Program-made: the position numbers and the translations under genes | In this document: piece by piece, positions 23,330 to 36,179 of the stretch | How positions within the stretch are numbered: the stretch's first letter is position 1 | How the letters are laid out: each line of letters starts with the position of its first letter | Notes under the pieces: generated by a model | Databases searched by the model: none | The model's input: only the letters and a program-made list of their open reading frames with translations | Told to the model about the DNA's origin: nothing | Origin: Dactylorhiza incarnata | Taxonomy: Eukaryota > Streptophyta > Magnoliopsida > Asparagales > Orchidaceae | DNA length: 64,000 nucleotides | NCBI GenBank assembly: GCA_033032865.1 | Contig: JAWHQI010000523.1 | Span: 744,001 to 808,000, forward strand | Direction of reading: 5' to 3'

Positions 23330-24300
23330 GCAGGATCCTTATGAACATCACAAACCGACCGACTTAACACTCCAACCGGGCGGTTTGAAATAAGCAGGTA
23401 CCAGGACTGTTGTGCGGTCTGGTTATTAAACCGGTCGGACTAAAATAAGCAGGTTCCGAAGATGTCATGCGACCTGGTTTTCAGACCGGACGGTTTGAAA
23501 CAGATGGGATATCATTAAATATCACAAGGCAATTATGATTCTCATTGCAAATGTCAAACCTACTAATCGTACAAATCTATACAGTCCGTGCGGGTTGTCA
23601 ACTAATACTATATAAGGCTCACATAAATTGGCCGGATTAAATATTACTCGCACGGTCTGTCAACTAATTTTCTTGCGACTTGATATTCTGTCTTGCAAAT
23701 CAATTATGTAAAGCCAGGTTATGGTCGCGCGACTTGATTATTGTCAATTCCCTGATTGATTATCAGTTACCTTCACGGGGGTGAGACTTGCAGCAGTCTT
23801 AGTTGCAAATCGCTTGAGCTAAAATACTGGCCGCTCGGTCTGTTGATTATTTTTATGACTTGGCATTCTTTATCCTGGAAAGCAAGTATGCAGGGTCTAG
23901 TAACAACCGCGCGGCTTGAATATGTTTCGGTCTCCTGGATATCTTAATGCATTCATAATAAGATAGCACCTTCTTGGGATGAATCGAATCAATTTGATCC
24001 GGATTGAAGAAGCAAGCTATGAGATTGGGTTTTTTGCTAATGATTATTTTACCCGAATCCTATGAAGATCATTACCCTAACCGGGTGAGTTAAATATTAA
24101 GTCGCATGACTTGGTTAGAAGGATCAATTATCTAACACAGAAGGAGATCGCAGTGAACACAAGCAAGTAAAGACAAACCGCTGAATAGGTAAAAGTTTTT
24201 CATTTTGTTTTCAGAATATCTTTACATTGATTCATGACCGACCGGTTAACAAAACCAAACCGTCGGTCGTGCAAAAGTAAAAAACAAAAAAGAAAATTAC
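23330..24300 (+). repeat. Palindrome-rich noncoding block (A)
   Basis: Between pol and the antisense gene X1. It contains many CCGNNCGG-like sites, for example AACCGGGCGGTTTG at 23374-23387 and AGACCGGACGGTTT at 23483-23496. At 23374-23500 they recur about every 55 bp with shared flanks (AAATAAGCAGGT). No gene is seen. Confidence 0.7.
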
Positions 24301-24309
24301 AAAAGGGAG

Positions 24310-25817
24310 CTACTCGTCCGGCTTGAGTTTCTTAGTCGCAGGGGAGGTTGAATCTTCATTGCCAGTAATATCCGCGTCAGGCGAATATCCTCTGCTTGGA
24401 GTGGAGGAACCCGAGGAGCTACCACTCGAGCTTTCCAAAGTACCTGAGCCGCCCGACTTGCGAGTCCGAGACCGTCCGGTCTCTTCAGAATCGCTGGATT
24501 CTACATCAGAGCCATCTTTTTCTCCTTCGACATCCGTGGCGGGCTCTTTTTCGGCTTCTTCATCACTACTTTCTTCCTCAGTACTACTAGATTCGACCTT
24601 ATTTTTCCCCTTGGCTCGACAGGTTATTTCGTTTAATTTGTCCTTCAGGCCCGGATAAAGATCTGGGAAGGTTGTATCCTCAAAGCCATCGGCCAGGCCG
24701 TCCCGATCTCGTAAGCGATTCAGAGCACCATCAATCCCTTCGGCTACATGAGGGAAGACCTTGTCCTGGAAATCTAGGTTGTCCATGTCGTATTGATGCT
24801 ACAAAAAGAGAATAGAAATCAGGTCGCGCGGTCTGAAAATGATAAGCCCGAAATGTTTTGTCGAAGACTTACCGCAATAATCTCCTTAAGTTTAGCATTC
24901 TCATCGGCCTGATCGGCGAATTTCTTCTCCAGATAAGTATGCGCTGATACCAGTCGTTTATACCAAAGGGCCATAAAATCGTTGGCCGCAAAACCCCAGG
25001 CGCTGGCCTGTGCGGCTACTCTGGAAAGTTCCTCCTCCGGAACTCTCTTCAATCTCTTCAAAGTTTTTCGGCCATACATGGCGGCCCCAGCGGCTAACGC
25101 ATGTCGGGTAATTTTCTCACTAACCCAGAATGGGAGAGCAGTGGATAACTGCACGCAGTCATCATCCTTATGCCAAAGGACCGTCGGCTTTCCTTTCAGA
25201 TCGCGCGGATTACTGCAAGAACGAAGAAGCTCGAAATCGCCCGAAGAAGCCGGGCTCTCATCTTCAGACCACTGCGGGTCGGATTTCTTTTGTCTTTTCT
25301 CCCTTTGGGTCAGAACTGGAGCAGCCGGAGTAATCGGCTTGTTCAAAGGAACGACTGAGGCAGCTGCAGGAATATAAGGCTTAAGGAAACAGTCCGTGCG
25401 GTTATAAAATAACAAGTTGAGGAAAAGCTTACTGTCCTCCGGGCAAACATCCACCAGCTGCGCGAACAAGGGAATGTAATAGTTCACATCGAGTCTCTCA
25501 TTCTCCAAGGATTCGAAGATCTTCTGCTCCGCTTCTCCGAGCTTGACCGGCTTGAAGTCCGCCGCACTCCTCGCTGGCGGGTTGACCTGCAGCAGCCCTA
25601 ACGGGCCTTCAAACATAGCATACCGTTCGGACCAGCTCGCAACCTTGTTCGCAAGGTTCACAACTTTCATTCCCCGGCATCCAAAATAGATATGACCTCT
25701 AAAAATAGAAGTTCCGGCGTTCGGAGTAGACAGCACGGAAAAGAAGTTTCGAAACAAAGAAATCAAAAAAGTAACTCGCTCTGATCGCAGATACGAGATA
25801 AAACTATAAATAGAGGC
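24310..25817 (-). pseudogene. Antisense gene X1 of element A, 3' part (exon 1 end, exons 2 and 3)
   Basis: It reads right to left: exon 1 continues from 39620-39949 across element B into 25817-25433, exon 2 is 25363-24873, and exon 3 is 24798-24310. Introns 25432-25364 (GTAAGC...GCAG) and 24872-24799 (GTAAGT...GTAG) sit exactly where B and C have theirs. The first part is the Transposase_28-like domain (SIYSFISYLR, GHIYFGCRGMKVVNLANKV). The middle has VLTQREKRQKK and a helical region ending in a coiled coil. The tail is acidic and Ser-rich. Counted from CTG 39949 the joined frame is 565 codons with no stop or frameshift, though gag-pol of A is badly damaged. It is broken only by B and by loss of ATG at the aligned start. 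Function is unknown. Confidence 0.85.
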
Positions 25818-25822
25818 GATGG
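25818..25822. repeat. Target-site duplication of element B (left)
   Basis: GATGG here and at 39620-39624. Rejoining the flanks restores the X1 codons NSIASIYSF. Confidence 0.97.
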
Positions 25823-26658
25823 TGTTTGCCCGGAAAACCGCTTCTCGGGTTGGACCATTAGCAGACCGCTCGAACTCCTGGGTCAGGCCGCTGGGTCCCA
25901 GGATCAGCGGTTCCCAGTTCAAGAAGGGCCAGGCCGGGCGGCCTGGTGTCATTTTCGGATTGCCCCCAAAGGGAGAAGATCGTCAAGAGCTAAGGCAAAA
26001 AGTTCATCCGCAGTCTCAGCTAGAAGGCCGCGCGGGTTGTCCCATAGAAACTCGAGGTTCCAGCCCCGAAGAACAAGCCGGGGCTCCAGATCAAAGGCTA
26101 TCCGAGTTACCTTGTGAAAAACGGCTAAGTCATGACCAGAAGGCAGACCGCGGCCTCAATCTCCAGGCCGCTCGGTCTGCATCATTGACTTAGTCCCGGT
26201 ATCCTCAGCCTCAAGTCAGACGGGTAGGGAAGGCAGGCCGTCAGGTCGCGCGGCCTCTTTCTTTTTTCTTCTTTATGCATCCCGTCACCGCCTGCCCGTT
26301 TCTCCTGTACCCGGGCAGGAGGTTATTTTATCCCTGCCCATTCGGGCAGGCCCCCAAGCCTATAAATAGGGGGCGGCACTGTTCACAAGACACGCACACT
26401 CGAATCGAAGAGCTCGCTTGTCGGAGCTCCGGTCTCGAGTTTCTGGTCTCGCGAACTGTTTGACCGGCCGGCTTCTGCTTTCCTGCACTTGTAACCGCTA
26501 CTTTTCAATCAAAGGAAAGCCCGTCGCAAGAGTGGCATTTGCCGCGGCGGGCGAAGTCCGGCCTCGACCGCTGCTAGCGGTCTAAATTCTCTAACCAAAT
26601 AGTAACCGATAATCCGCAGCCCTCGATTTTCTTCGTGAGCGCACTTTTGAATCGAACA
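25823..26658 (+). mobile_element. 5' LTR of element B
   Basis: It starts TGTTTGCCCGGAAAACC and ends TTGAATCGAACA. The inverted repeat before the promoter is near 26284-26318, and TATAAATA is at 26361-26368. Palindromic motifs such as GGCCGGGCGGCC recur through U3. Confidence 0.95.
26519..26552 (+). promoter_or_regulatory. Conserved LTR bulged hairpin (B, 5' LTR)
   Basis: GCCCGTCGC / GCGGCGGGC (one G-U), bulge AAGAGT, inner GGC / GCC, loop ATTT. AATCAAA lies just upstream. Confidence 0.75.
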
Positions 26659-26660
26659 GA

Positions 26661-26679
26661 AACACGCGGCCTTCAGATC
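26661..26679 (+). promoter_or_regulatory. Primer binding site of B (internal tRNA-Phe complement, one mismatch)
   Basis: AACACGCGGCCTTCAGATC lies 2 nt after the LTR. It has 18 of 19 matches to the complement of tRNA-Phe nucleotides ~37-55. Confidence 0.68.
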
Positions 26680-26709
26680 GCGGACTATCAGCGAAATCTT
26701 TGGTTCAGA

Positions 26710-26724
26710 ATGTCAGACCGCTAG
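26710..26724 (+). other. Four-codon leader frame (MSDR-stop) of B
   Basis: ATG TCA GAC CGC TAG. In A the fifth codon is CAG and the frame goes on into gag. The same TAG occurs in C at 54632-54634. The next in-frame ATG is at 26905. Confidence 0.75.
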
Positions 26725-26904
26725 TTCCCTCCAAGAGACCGGTCCGATCATAGCGATGACTCGCTGTGGGAGGCTCTGGAGCAAACTAAGAGAGAAGCCG
26801 ACCAGGCTCAGAAAGCAACTGATCAGCGTCTGGACGCGATCAGTCAGGCTCTAGCTCTGCTAACCAAGCGGTTAGCCCCCCAACAGGCCGCGGTTAACCC
26901 GGCC

Positions 26905-29900
26905 ATGACCCCTGTTCTACCTCCTCCACCTCCATACCCATTTGCGCAGGTCGCTCACTCCCAACCGCCACCAGAAGGTTCTGCGGATCGGCAGAATTTC
27001 TACCAAGAGGCCGCGCGCTGTAGCCGGCTCGAGTCCTTGACTTCCAGGGGGCGGCTTCTCAGGCCGCTCGCTTTTCCTATCCGCCTGAGGTCGCCGCCTA
27101 CCAGTCCTACCCGGCCGGAGCACCTGACCGCTCCTATCAGGCGGCCTGTCCGCAAATGACCGCAGCAGAGATCCCCTACCACCCTGCTTTTTCTCTATAC
27201 GAGGATGCCGAGGAGAGTTCTCCCTTCACGGATGAGATCCGGGGAGAGCCGGCTCCGAATAACTTTCGAGAACCACGCTTATCAACATATGGTGGGGAGT
27301 CCGATCCGGCAATTCATCTCCAAGCGTTTGAATCGGCTGTTGCTCTGAGGACCATCACCGATGCAACTAAGTGTAAGCTCCTGGTGACGTCCTTCGATGG
27401 ACAAGCCAGAGAATGGTTCAATGGATTGCATCCTCGATCCATTAGATGTTTTGCAGAACTGCGTAGAGAATTTCTGCTTCGATTCTCTACCTCGAAAAAG
27501 AGGAAGAACGGTCCGGCAGCCCTATTTGAGATACGGCAGCAGGAAAACGAAACGTGGGCCCGCTTCGTTGACCGTTTCCAAAGGGAGATAATGGAGGTGC
27601 AAAACGTCGATCCAGAGTTATATAGGGTCGCTCTGATGCATGGCCTTAGGGAGGGGCCGCTGAAATTTGAAGCTCAAATCAGGGAGCCAAAAACATACCA
27701 GGAGATGATTAGTCTGGCTAACAAATTTATCAGGGGAGAAAAGACTAATCCTGGTTATGTTGCCAAATTGCTCAGCAATAACGATCAGTTTAATCCCGCA
27801 TCAACTCATCAGCAACGTTACAATCATCCATCTCGGCCTGATTTCGAACCCCGGGCTCAGAGGGGGAGGAATCTTAAGCCTAAACAACCATACCTCGGCC
27901 ATCAACGGTTTCAAGATCAGAAACCGCCGTTGGCCATCGCACCCACTCAACCCATGGGAGCTCCGCAAATAATGCCTGTATATCTGCCGCAGTACATCGC
28001 ACAACCATCCCCAACTATCCCATCCATCCGATATGATGAATCTCAGGAGTCGTTCACCCCTCTCAACGTCACCATGAACGAGGTCGTGCAGATTCTCCAA
28101 AAGAGGCCTGACTTCAAGAGGCCTCCTCCCTTGAAATCAGAAGTTCGCAACCGGAACCCTAACTTTTATTGTGAATATCATAAAGAGGAAGGGCATCAGA
28201 CTGAGGATTGCCGGGCCCTCCGGTGGTTGATAGAGAAGCTCCTGAAAGAAGGGAAGCTCCGAGGGTTGATTCGGCAAGAAACCCCGGTTGAGCCGCGAAC
28301 CGAGAAGAAGAAGGAAGTGGTCGAAGTGACCTGGGAGTGTGCTGATGTGGAAGAGGCAGGTTGTTATGGGGATATACATCCCACAACCGAGTGTATAGAG
28401 GTGAATGACGTTGGCCCTCTTGGCAACGTCTATTGCATTCATGGCGGGGCAGGAGTAGAATCTTCTCGGAAATCTAGCATCGGGAGAGTTACGAAGCAAG
28501 AAGTGGCAGTCGCCTCCACTTCTACTCCAGAAAGGGCGGTCGTTACCTTCGGCCAAGAGGATCTTTCCCCAAATGCAAATCCTTTTGATGATGCAGTGGT
28601 GATAAAGGCGGTTATTGAAAACTACACCGTGCACAAAATTCTGATTGATACCGGCAGCTCAGTTAATCTCATTTTCCGTGAAACATTCGAAGCCCTTAAA
28701 ACTGGAAAGTCTTTACTCTCCACGGAAGGGCCCCTCTATGGCTTCTCGGGAGAGAAGAAGGAAGTGGAGGGGTGCGTAAAGCTTTTGGTATCGCTGGGGG
28801 GTATAACAAAGCTGATAAACTTCGTGGTGGTGGAAGCCCCAAGCAGCTACTGTGCAATTTTCGGAAGGCCAATTCTGAACGCTTACAGAGCGGTAGTATC
28901 TACTTTCCATTTGGCCTTGAAGTTCGCCGCTGAGGGGCGTCAATATCGGATCCGGAGTGATCCAAGGGTTGCTCGCGAATGCTATGTAAAGACAGTTAAT
29001 GTGATCACCGAGGCACCACTTCACAAGGCTCAGAATGACATCTACGAGGTGTCCAAGCTCCCTGAGGAAATCAAAGAAAGCACAGAGCGGAAAGGAGTTT
29101 ACCTGGAACCTGCCCAGGAGATCCAAGAAGTCCCCATTGCTGAAGGGGAAGAGAAGAAGCTGATCATCAACGCCGAGCTGTCGGAAGAGGAAAAAGCTCA
29201 ACTAACCTCCTGCCTGTTGGAGAACTTGGACATCTTCGCCTGGTCAGCGGAGGACATGCCTGGGGTAGATCCAGACGTAGCATGCCATCACCTCAACGTC
29301 TCTCCTGAATTCAAGCCGATCCAACAAAAGAAGAGGGAGGTGGCAACAAAGCTGGCATTGCCCATCAGAGAGGAGGTTTCCAAGCTCCTAAAAGCGGGTT
29401 TTATTTCTGAAATTCAATATCCAACGTGGATGTCAAACATTGTAATGGTTCCAAAATCTGGTGGGAAGTGGCGCATGTGCGTGGACTTCACAAAGCTCAA
29501 TAAAGTGTGCCCCAAAGATTGCTATCCCTTGCCTCGGATAGATGTTTTAGTAGATTCCGCGGTAGGATATAATTTCATGAGCTTTCTAGATGCATTTTCT
29601 GGTTATCACCAGATTAAGATGCATAAACCTGATATCCCGCATACATCCTTCATTACCAATGATGGATGTTATTGTTATCTTGTCATGCCCTTCGGGCTCA
29701 AAAATGCGGGGGCGACATATCAGAGGATGATGGACACAGTATTCAAAAAACAGAAAGGGAGAAATCTTGAAGTATATGTAGACGATCTTCTTCTAAAAAG
29801 TAAAACTTTTTCAATCCATCTGAAAGACCTCGTAGAGACGTTCGCTACTCTGCGGAGGTTCAAATTAAAACTAAATCCTTTGAAATGTGTGTTTGGGGCC

Positions 29901-32327
29901 AACAAAGGAAAATTTCTGGGACACCTTCTCACTCCTAATGGCCTCGCGCCAAACCCAGATAAAGTAAAGGCCATCCTAGACATGACCCCTCCTCGCAATC
30001 CGAAGGAAGTGCAGCAACTTGGGGGGAGGTTGGCAGGATTGAGCCGATTCATTTCCAAGTCAGGGGATAAAAGCGCTCCATTTTTCAAAACACTTAGGGG
30101 AGGATCTAAGTTCGAATGGAGTGAAGAGTGCGATAATGCTTTCGAACAGTTGAAAAAGCAGTTAACCTCAACCCCTCTTCTTCAAAGCCCTCGCGAAGGG
30201 GAAACACTATTCTTATACTTGGGAGTGGGCCCAGATGCGATAAGCTCTGTCCTGGTGCGGGAAGAAAAAAAGAAGCAGTTTCCTATATATTATGTCAGCC
30301 ACATCCTCAAAGATGCGGAAACTAGATATTCAATCTTGGAGAAATTAGCCTTGGCTTTGGTCATGTCATCACGAAGGCTCCGCCCCTATTTTCAGGCTCA
30401 TCCCATTCAGGTGGTCTCGGACCATCCACTAAAGAGCATCTTGGAAAAGCCGGATCATTCAGGAAGGTTGGCCAAATGGGCAATCGAGCTAAGCGAGTTC
30501 GAAATATTATACATTCCCAGAACGGCAATAAAGGCACAAGTATTGGCAGATTTCTTTGTAGACACGATGGAGTCTAATCCAGAACAAGTAGTGCAATCTC
30601 ACTTGGCTTGGATCATTTATGTGGATGGGGCTTCTGGCAGAAACTCCGTGGGAGCCGGAGTGGTTCTGATCAGTCCAAATGGCATCAGGCTGGAGCAGGC
30701 TATCAAATTCTTCTTTTCAGTTACAAATAACCAGGCCGAATACGAAGCATTCTTGGCCGGCTTGAGACTCGCGAAGGAGCTTGGGATAGAACACGTTCAT
30801 GTGAAAACTGATTCTCTTGTGATGGCTTCGCAGGTTCTAGGGAATTATGAAACAAGAGAACCGATATTGAGAAAGTATCTATTTTTAGCTAAGAAAGAAA
30901 TTGGGAGATTCAAATCCTTCATTATCGAACACATTCCGAGAACACAGAATGAAGAGGCAGACGAATTGTCAAAGTTTGGTCTTCCATCATGAGGGGTGAC
31001 CTCAGAACTCTTTCGTCCGGCAATAGATGAGACAGAGGAAGAGGAGCTCATGCAGATCGATCAGCATCCTTCCTGGAAAGACCCCTATGAATTGTTTCTT
31101 TCAAAAGGAGAGTTTCATTCATCAATCAGGGACAGAAATTGATTCAAAAGAAAGGCAGCCTACTACTACTTGATGGCAGGAGTCCTGTATAGGAAAACTC
31201 TGATTTCTCCCTCAGCGCGATGTGTCTCAGAAGAAGAAATTCCGATCATACTTCAAGAAATTCATTCAGGAGAGTGTGGTAGTCATTCAGGAGCGAAGAC
31301 TTTGGAGAAAAGGATCTTGCGGCAGGGATATTTCTGGCCGACCATGAGGAAAGATGCTGAAGCATTTGCCAGGCGATGTGTCCAGTGCCAAAAGTTCGCT
31401 CCTCTTCAACATTTGCCTGCTCAGTCGCTCAGGTCGATAACCGCGCCGTGGCCCTTTGCAGTATGTGGAATGGATCTTATGGGACCCTTTCCGATGGCCA
31501 GCGGTCAACGCCGTTTCATCCTTGTAATGATCGACTATTTCAGTAAGTGGATTGAGGCAAAAGCGCTGGCGAAAACAACAACTCAAATTGTCAAAAACTT
31601 CATCTGGGGGGAAATAATCTGCCGGCATGGAATTCCGTTAGCAATTGTTACCGATAACGGTCCACAGTTCAACAATTCCGAGATGAAAAGCTTCTGCGAT
31701 CAGGCGGGAATTGATCTGCGATTTTCCTCAGTACATCATCCCAGGACCAATGGTCAGGTGGAAGCAGCGAACAGGCAAATCCGGCAGCTCTTGATGAAAA
31801 GGGTCTTAAATCAAAAAGGGAATTGGGCGGACCAGCTTCCTTCCATCCTTTGGACTCTTCGTACTACGCCATCTTCAGCTACAGGGGAGACGCCGTTCAA
31901 ACTATCCCATGGCTCAGAGGCTGTTGTTCCCGTAGAATTTGAAGTGGTCACTCCAAGGGTTATGTATGCAAAAGAGGGAGGAGAATCATGGATGGATGAA
32001 AATGATGAGGCTATGAGGTATAGTCTGGATCTGATCGAGGAGCTTCAAGACGAGGCAACTATCAGACAGGAGGAAGTTAAAAGGAGAATGGCAAAATATT
32101 TTGACAAGAATGTCAGAGTAAAGCAGTTCGCAAGTGGTGATTTGGTATTAAAGAAAGTAGATGCTGCAGCCAGGTCTGGTAATGTTGGAAAGCTGGATCC
32201 TAATTGGGCAGGACCTTTTATCATCAAAGAAGTATTAAAGAACGGGGCCTACCATCTCCACACCAGTGAAGGGGAAGACATCCCGCGTACTTGGAGCGGT
32301 GACGATCTTAAACGATTCTATCCTTGA
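26905..32327 (+). pseudogene. gag-pol: gag-pol polyprotein of element B, disrupted
   Basis: Domain order is as in C. A one-base loss near 27018-27024 shifts the frame in the proline-rich N-terminus. The main frame runs from about 27156 through the capsid, the knuckle YCEYHKEEGHQTEDC, protease IDTGSSVN (near 28648), RT with YVDDLLL (near 29775), RNase H, and archaeal-type RNase H (YVDGASGRNS, NNQAEYEA). It stops at TGA 30990-30992, where C has GGA, and again at TGA 31140-31142, where C has AGA. Integrase continues to 32327 with GMDLMGPF, VTDNGPQF and NGQVEAANR all present. With these lesions B cannot make a full polyprotein, though its LTRs look recent. It may have been mobilised by a relative, or have decayed after insertion. 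Confidence 0.95.
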
Positions 32328-32685
32328 ATTATCTCTTTTATTCTCTACATCTCTTTTGGTATTAAATGAAAAGCTCTATACTGACACCTCTTCTTGTCTG
32401 ATGGTTCTCTACATTGTGAATGTAAATATACATATCTCACTCCCCAAACCTCTGAGATATTGCCGAATTCTGCTCGAACCCCCTCGGATTGTAGTCGTAG
32501 CGTAAAACCCACCAAGACCATGTGATGCGGGGAGTTTTCGCACACGTGTAGTGGTAGCTTGCCAATTCCGCTGCGGAGGTCTTCAGAATTTTGGATCCCG
32601 GCCGATATCTGACACACCCCTGCATCAAGGGAGGTCTAGGTGATTGTCAGCTCTATCATGCCCCGAAGGGATATAGTTACAGCTT
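32328..32685 (+). other. Conserved noncoding block after pol (B)
   Basis: Near-identical to C 48669-49027 and alignable with A 22491-22846. It includes CACACGTGTAG and CCCCTGCATCAAGGGAGG. No conserved frame is seen. Confidence 0.75.
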
Positions 32686-32978
32686 TGATGATCTTTCTGA
32701 GGAAAGCAATGTTCGCCGCCGAGGCCCACCTGCCCAACTGATCATCATAGTCTGTGACCATCGAATACTCTTAGGTACTCTCGAAACGGTGCCTAGTTGG
32801 GCCCACAACTGAGTTGATCTCTCTGAGGAAAGCAATGTTCGCCGCCGAGGCCCACCTGTCCAATTGATCAACTCGGCTTGTAACCCTAGGCAAGAGAGCG
32901 GATGAGTCGTTTACAGCTCTTATGACCACTTGAGGAAAGCAATGTTCGCCGCCGAGGCCCACCTGCCCACTTGGTCAT
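32686..32978 (+). repeat. Three stem-loop repeats after pol (B)
   Basis: Units are 32686-32747 (TGATGATC / GATCATCA), 32811-32874 (GAGTTGATC / GATCAACTC) and 32922-32978 (ATGACCA / TGGTCAT). All enclose the fixed core GAGGAAAGCAATGTTCGCCG then CCGAGGCCCACCTG.CCA. Confidence 0.88.
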
Positions 32979-33109
32979 TTGAGTCTGTACATACCTTTTT
33001 TATTCTTTCTCTACAGGGAGGCATTTGCCTCTTATGGTTTCTTGTATAAGAACAATTCGAGGAAGATTTGGTTAAAACAGGTGCAGGTGTTCGTCTACCC
33101 TAATAAAGG

Positions 33110-33960
33110 GTTATGATATTAAGACCGTGCGGTCTGAACATCCAAACCGAACGGTCTGATTGGATATAAGTTGGGATATTTCCTGGCAATTATATAATGA
33201 CCCGAGTGGTTATCCAACCGGGCGACCTTATCAATTTTTTAATTGGGTATCTCCGGAACCGATCATCTATTACCCGGGTGGCATTCAAGCCGGGCGGGTC
33301 CATTCATCTTTTATAAGTTGATATTTCGGGAACTAATATATATAATTGCTCGGATCTCATTCTGGCCGGACGGTTTTATCTATCTATCCATCCTTTAATA
33401 AGTTGGATGTTTTTTAGATTTAGTCATATGATTATCCGGATTGTGTTCTAGCCGGGCGAATCTGTCTGTCTTTAAACTAAGTTGGATATCTCCAAAGCTG
33501 ATTATCTGATTGTCCGGGTTGCATTCAAACCAGGCGGGATCATCCATCCTTTATAAAGTTGAATATTTTTGGAGCTAATTATATGATCGCTCGGGTTACA
33601 TTTTGACTGAATCGGATCTATCTATCTCTCCATTCTATCAAGTTGTATTTCTGGATCTGGCTATATGATCCGGGTTGAATTTTAAACCGGCCGGGCACTA
33701 TCTATTCCTGAATGAATAGTCGAAATTGGATATTTCTGGATCTGAATATATGGTCGCTCGGATTGTGCTCTAACCGATCAGGTTAAGCTATTTCTTAGCG
33801 AAAATTATCTCTAGACACAATGGATTACTCGCCAGGACTGAATTCGAACCGCGTGAAAGTTGTTCATTATTTATAGCAGCAAGTATAAAGTATCTTCAAA
33901 TGAAAAGAAGCCGCGCGGTCCGAATTTTAGTCGCATGAATCTATCTGTTATGGTCTATAC
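33110..33960 (+). repeat. Diverged ~80-bp repeats with paired CCGG-type motifs (B)
   Basis: Units share AAGTTGGATATTTC, then AATTATATGATC, CCCGGGTTGCATTCAA, GCCGGGCGG and ATCTATCTATCC, with starts near 33171, 33240, 33315, 33400, 33479, 33558, 33639 and 33720. Palindromes such as GACCGTGCGGTC (33123-33134) lie at the pol side. No gene is seen. Confidence 0.72.
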
Positions 33961-34264
33961 CGATTAGAAATCGAATATCCTAAGATCCAAATAAATAATC
34001 GTGCGGGTTGGACAAAGGATCGTCGAAGACAATCAATCATCACTTATGCTCGGACAGGATGTCCGCGCGGTTAGAACGAAAAGAGCAAAAGAAAAGAAAA
34101 AGGGAAAAGACAAGGTATCAATCACAAGTAAGTAGTAACAGAAGGACGACCAGACAGGTAAAAATTTCTATTCATTTCTTCAAAATATGTTAAAACAAAA
34201 TATTGACCGCCCGGCTAACAAAAAGAAACCGGCGGTTACAAAAGTTAAAATCAAAACGAAAGCA

Positions 34265-36136
34265 CTAGTCTGCCGACTTTCTCTTCTTCTTGACAGGAGA
34301 ATTTGGGTACACACCATCGATGTCAACCTCCGGCGAATAACCTTCGCTTAATGAGGAGGAGCCGGATGAACTGCTGTCACTAGACCGCCCGGTCTTGCTT
34401 GCAGAACCGGTGGTCCCGGAGGACAAGTCATCCTCATCATCCTCATCAGCATCACCGGCTTCATTATCCGCGTCGACCTCGTCGGCGGCTTCACCACTTC
34501 CATTGCCCCCTTGATGGAGTACGATCTCCCTGCCCGCATCGGCCTCCGCCTCCTCGCCCACCTTAGTCTTTCCTTTTTGCCTTCGGCTGATTTCGTCAAG
34601 TTGAGTCTTCAAGGTGGGGAAGAGGTCGGAGAAGGTGGTACCCTCGAACCCTTCGGTCAGACCGCCCCGGTCTTCCATAAGACCCAAGGCTTTGTTGATC
34701 CCCTGGGCCACATGAGGCAGCACCTCATCTTGGAAAGCCGGGTTGGTCATCTCATATTGCTTCTGCAAGAAGGGGAAAAATGAATTAGGCCGCTCGGGCT
34801 AAACAAAAGGAACCGCGTTGTCTTGTGAGAAACTCACCGCCACGACTTCTTGAAGCCGCGCGTTCTCCTCTCGAAGCCGCATATTCTCCGCGGCCTGCTC
34901 CTCGTACTTCTTCTCCAGGTGTTTCTGAACAGAAACTAGCCGCTTATACGACAGGGCCATGAAGTGATTGGCCGAAAACCCCCAGGCGCCGGCTTGAGCC
35001 GCTAGCCGGGGGAGCTCTTCTTCAGGGGTTCTCATCAGCTTCATTAAAGTCTTTCGACCATACAAGGCGGTCCCGGCGGCTAGGGCATGGCGTTCAATTT
35101 TGTCGCTCCCCCATGGAGGAAGAGCGGTGGATACCCGGATCCGGCTTCCATCCCTATGCCAAAGGACGGTCGGATTGCCCTGCAGATCGGGCGGGTTCCC
35201 ACAAGAGCGAAGGAGCTCGTAGTCATCAGGAGAAGCCGGGCCTTCTTCCTCAGACGATAGCGATCTGTTTCGCTTCAGCCTCTTCTCCCTTTGAGTCAAA
35301 ACCGGGACGACTGGCGTGACCGGCTTGTTCGCAGGGACGGCGTGGGCAGCTGTAAAGAGAAAACAAAAGTGTAAATAACGAAGTCCGCGCGGTTACATAC
35401 AGGCGGTCTAAAAGAACTTACTATGCTCAGGGAGGATATCCTCCAGCTCCGAGAACAGCGGGATGTAGTGGTTGATATCCAACCACTCGTTCTCAAGGAA
35501 CGCGAAGGTGTCCGCCTCAATCTTTCCGACCTGAGGGATCTGGAAAACTTCTTCCCCTCGGACTTGCGGGTTGGTCTGCAATAGTCCGAAGTTGCCTTCG
35601 AGCATTACGAACCGCTCCGACCAGTCGGAGACTTTGTTCGCCAAATTGACGATCTTCAACCCATGGCAGCCGAAGTAGAGGTGCCCCCTGTAAGTTGAAG
35701 TCCCCGAGTCGGAGGCAGCCCGCACCGAGAAGAACTTTCTGAATAGGTCGAGGGAGAACCTGATCCGCTCGAACCGCAGGTACGAGATGAAACTATATAT
35801 GGAGGCGATGGAGTTTGGTGGAAGTTGACCGGGTACGACCCCGTAATGGTCGAAGATGGCTATGACTTCAAGCGGCAGTGGAAACTTGAAGCCATATTCG
35901 AAGTGGTCGACCGGGATAGCTATCTGGTGCGGATTGGAAGAGTTAATCCGCTCATCGCGTAGAGGAAGCCGCGCGAGTAGATTACTCCCTGCCATGTGTT
36001 TTGCGATGAAATCGTCCAGTTCGCTCTGAGTAAGGCGGCATTCCGGATGGTCCCCCGAATGGAATGTTAAGGCCGCATCAGCTCGGACGGCTTTAACTTT
36101 AACAGGTCGCTGCGACTTGTTCTTGGATCGCGCCAT
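34265..36136 (-). CDS. Antisense gene X1 of element B (Transposase_28-like protein, 3 exons)
   Basis: Exon 1 is 36136-35422, exon 2 is 35349-34838 and exon 3 is 34762-34265, giving 574 aa. Intron 1 (35421-35350, 72 nt, GTAAGT...ACAG) and intron 2 (34837-34763, 75 nt, GTGAGT...GCAG) are in-frame and conserved in A and C. The N-terminus is MARSKNKSQR. A 'putative gypsy type transposon' domain covers about residues 78-185 (YGFKFPLPLEVIAIFDHYGV, GQLPPNSIASIYSF). A basic stretch TQREKRLKR and a coiled coil (EEQAAENMRLREENARL) follow. The tail is acidic and Ser-rich and ends KKKRKSAD. Antisense genes of this kind are known from Tat-type elements such as Grande and RIRE2; their role is not established. 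TATAAGTA lies ~40 bp upstream at 36172-36179. Confidence 0.85.
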
Positions 36137-36171
36137 CCGGAAATCGTGAGAATGACTTCGAAGAATTCCCT

Positions 36172-36179
36172 ACTTATAG
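36172..36179 (-). promoter_or_regulatory. TATA box of antisense gene X1 (B)
   Basis: TATAAGTA on the minus strand, ~36 bp before the ATG at 36136. The same context occurs in C at 44977-44984. Confidence 0.65.

Noticed and set aside
24323..25377. Plus-strand frames opposite X1 of A, and similar ones opposite X1/X2 in B and C
   Set aside because: They are shadows of the antisense exons, lack conservation in frame among A, B and C, and cross the introns.
34265..36136. X1 as a captured host gene
   Set aside because: The same gene with the same introns is in A, B and C at the same place, and antisense genes with this domain are known from Tat elements. It is part of the element.
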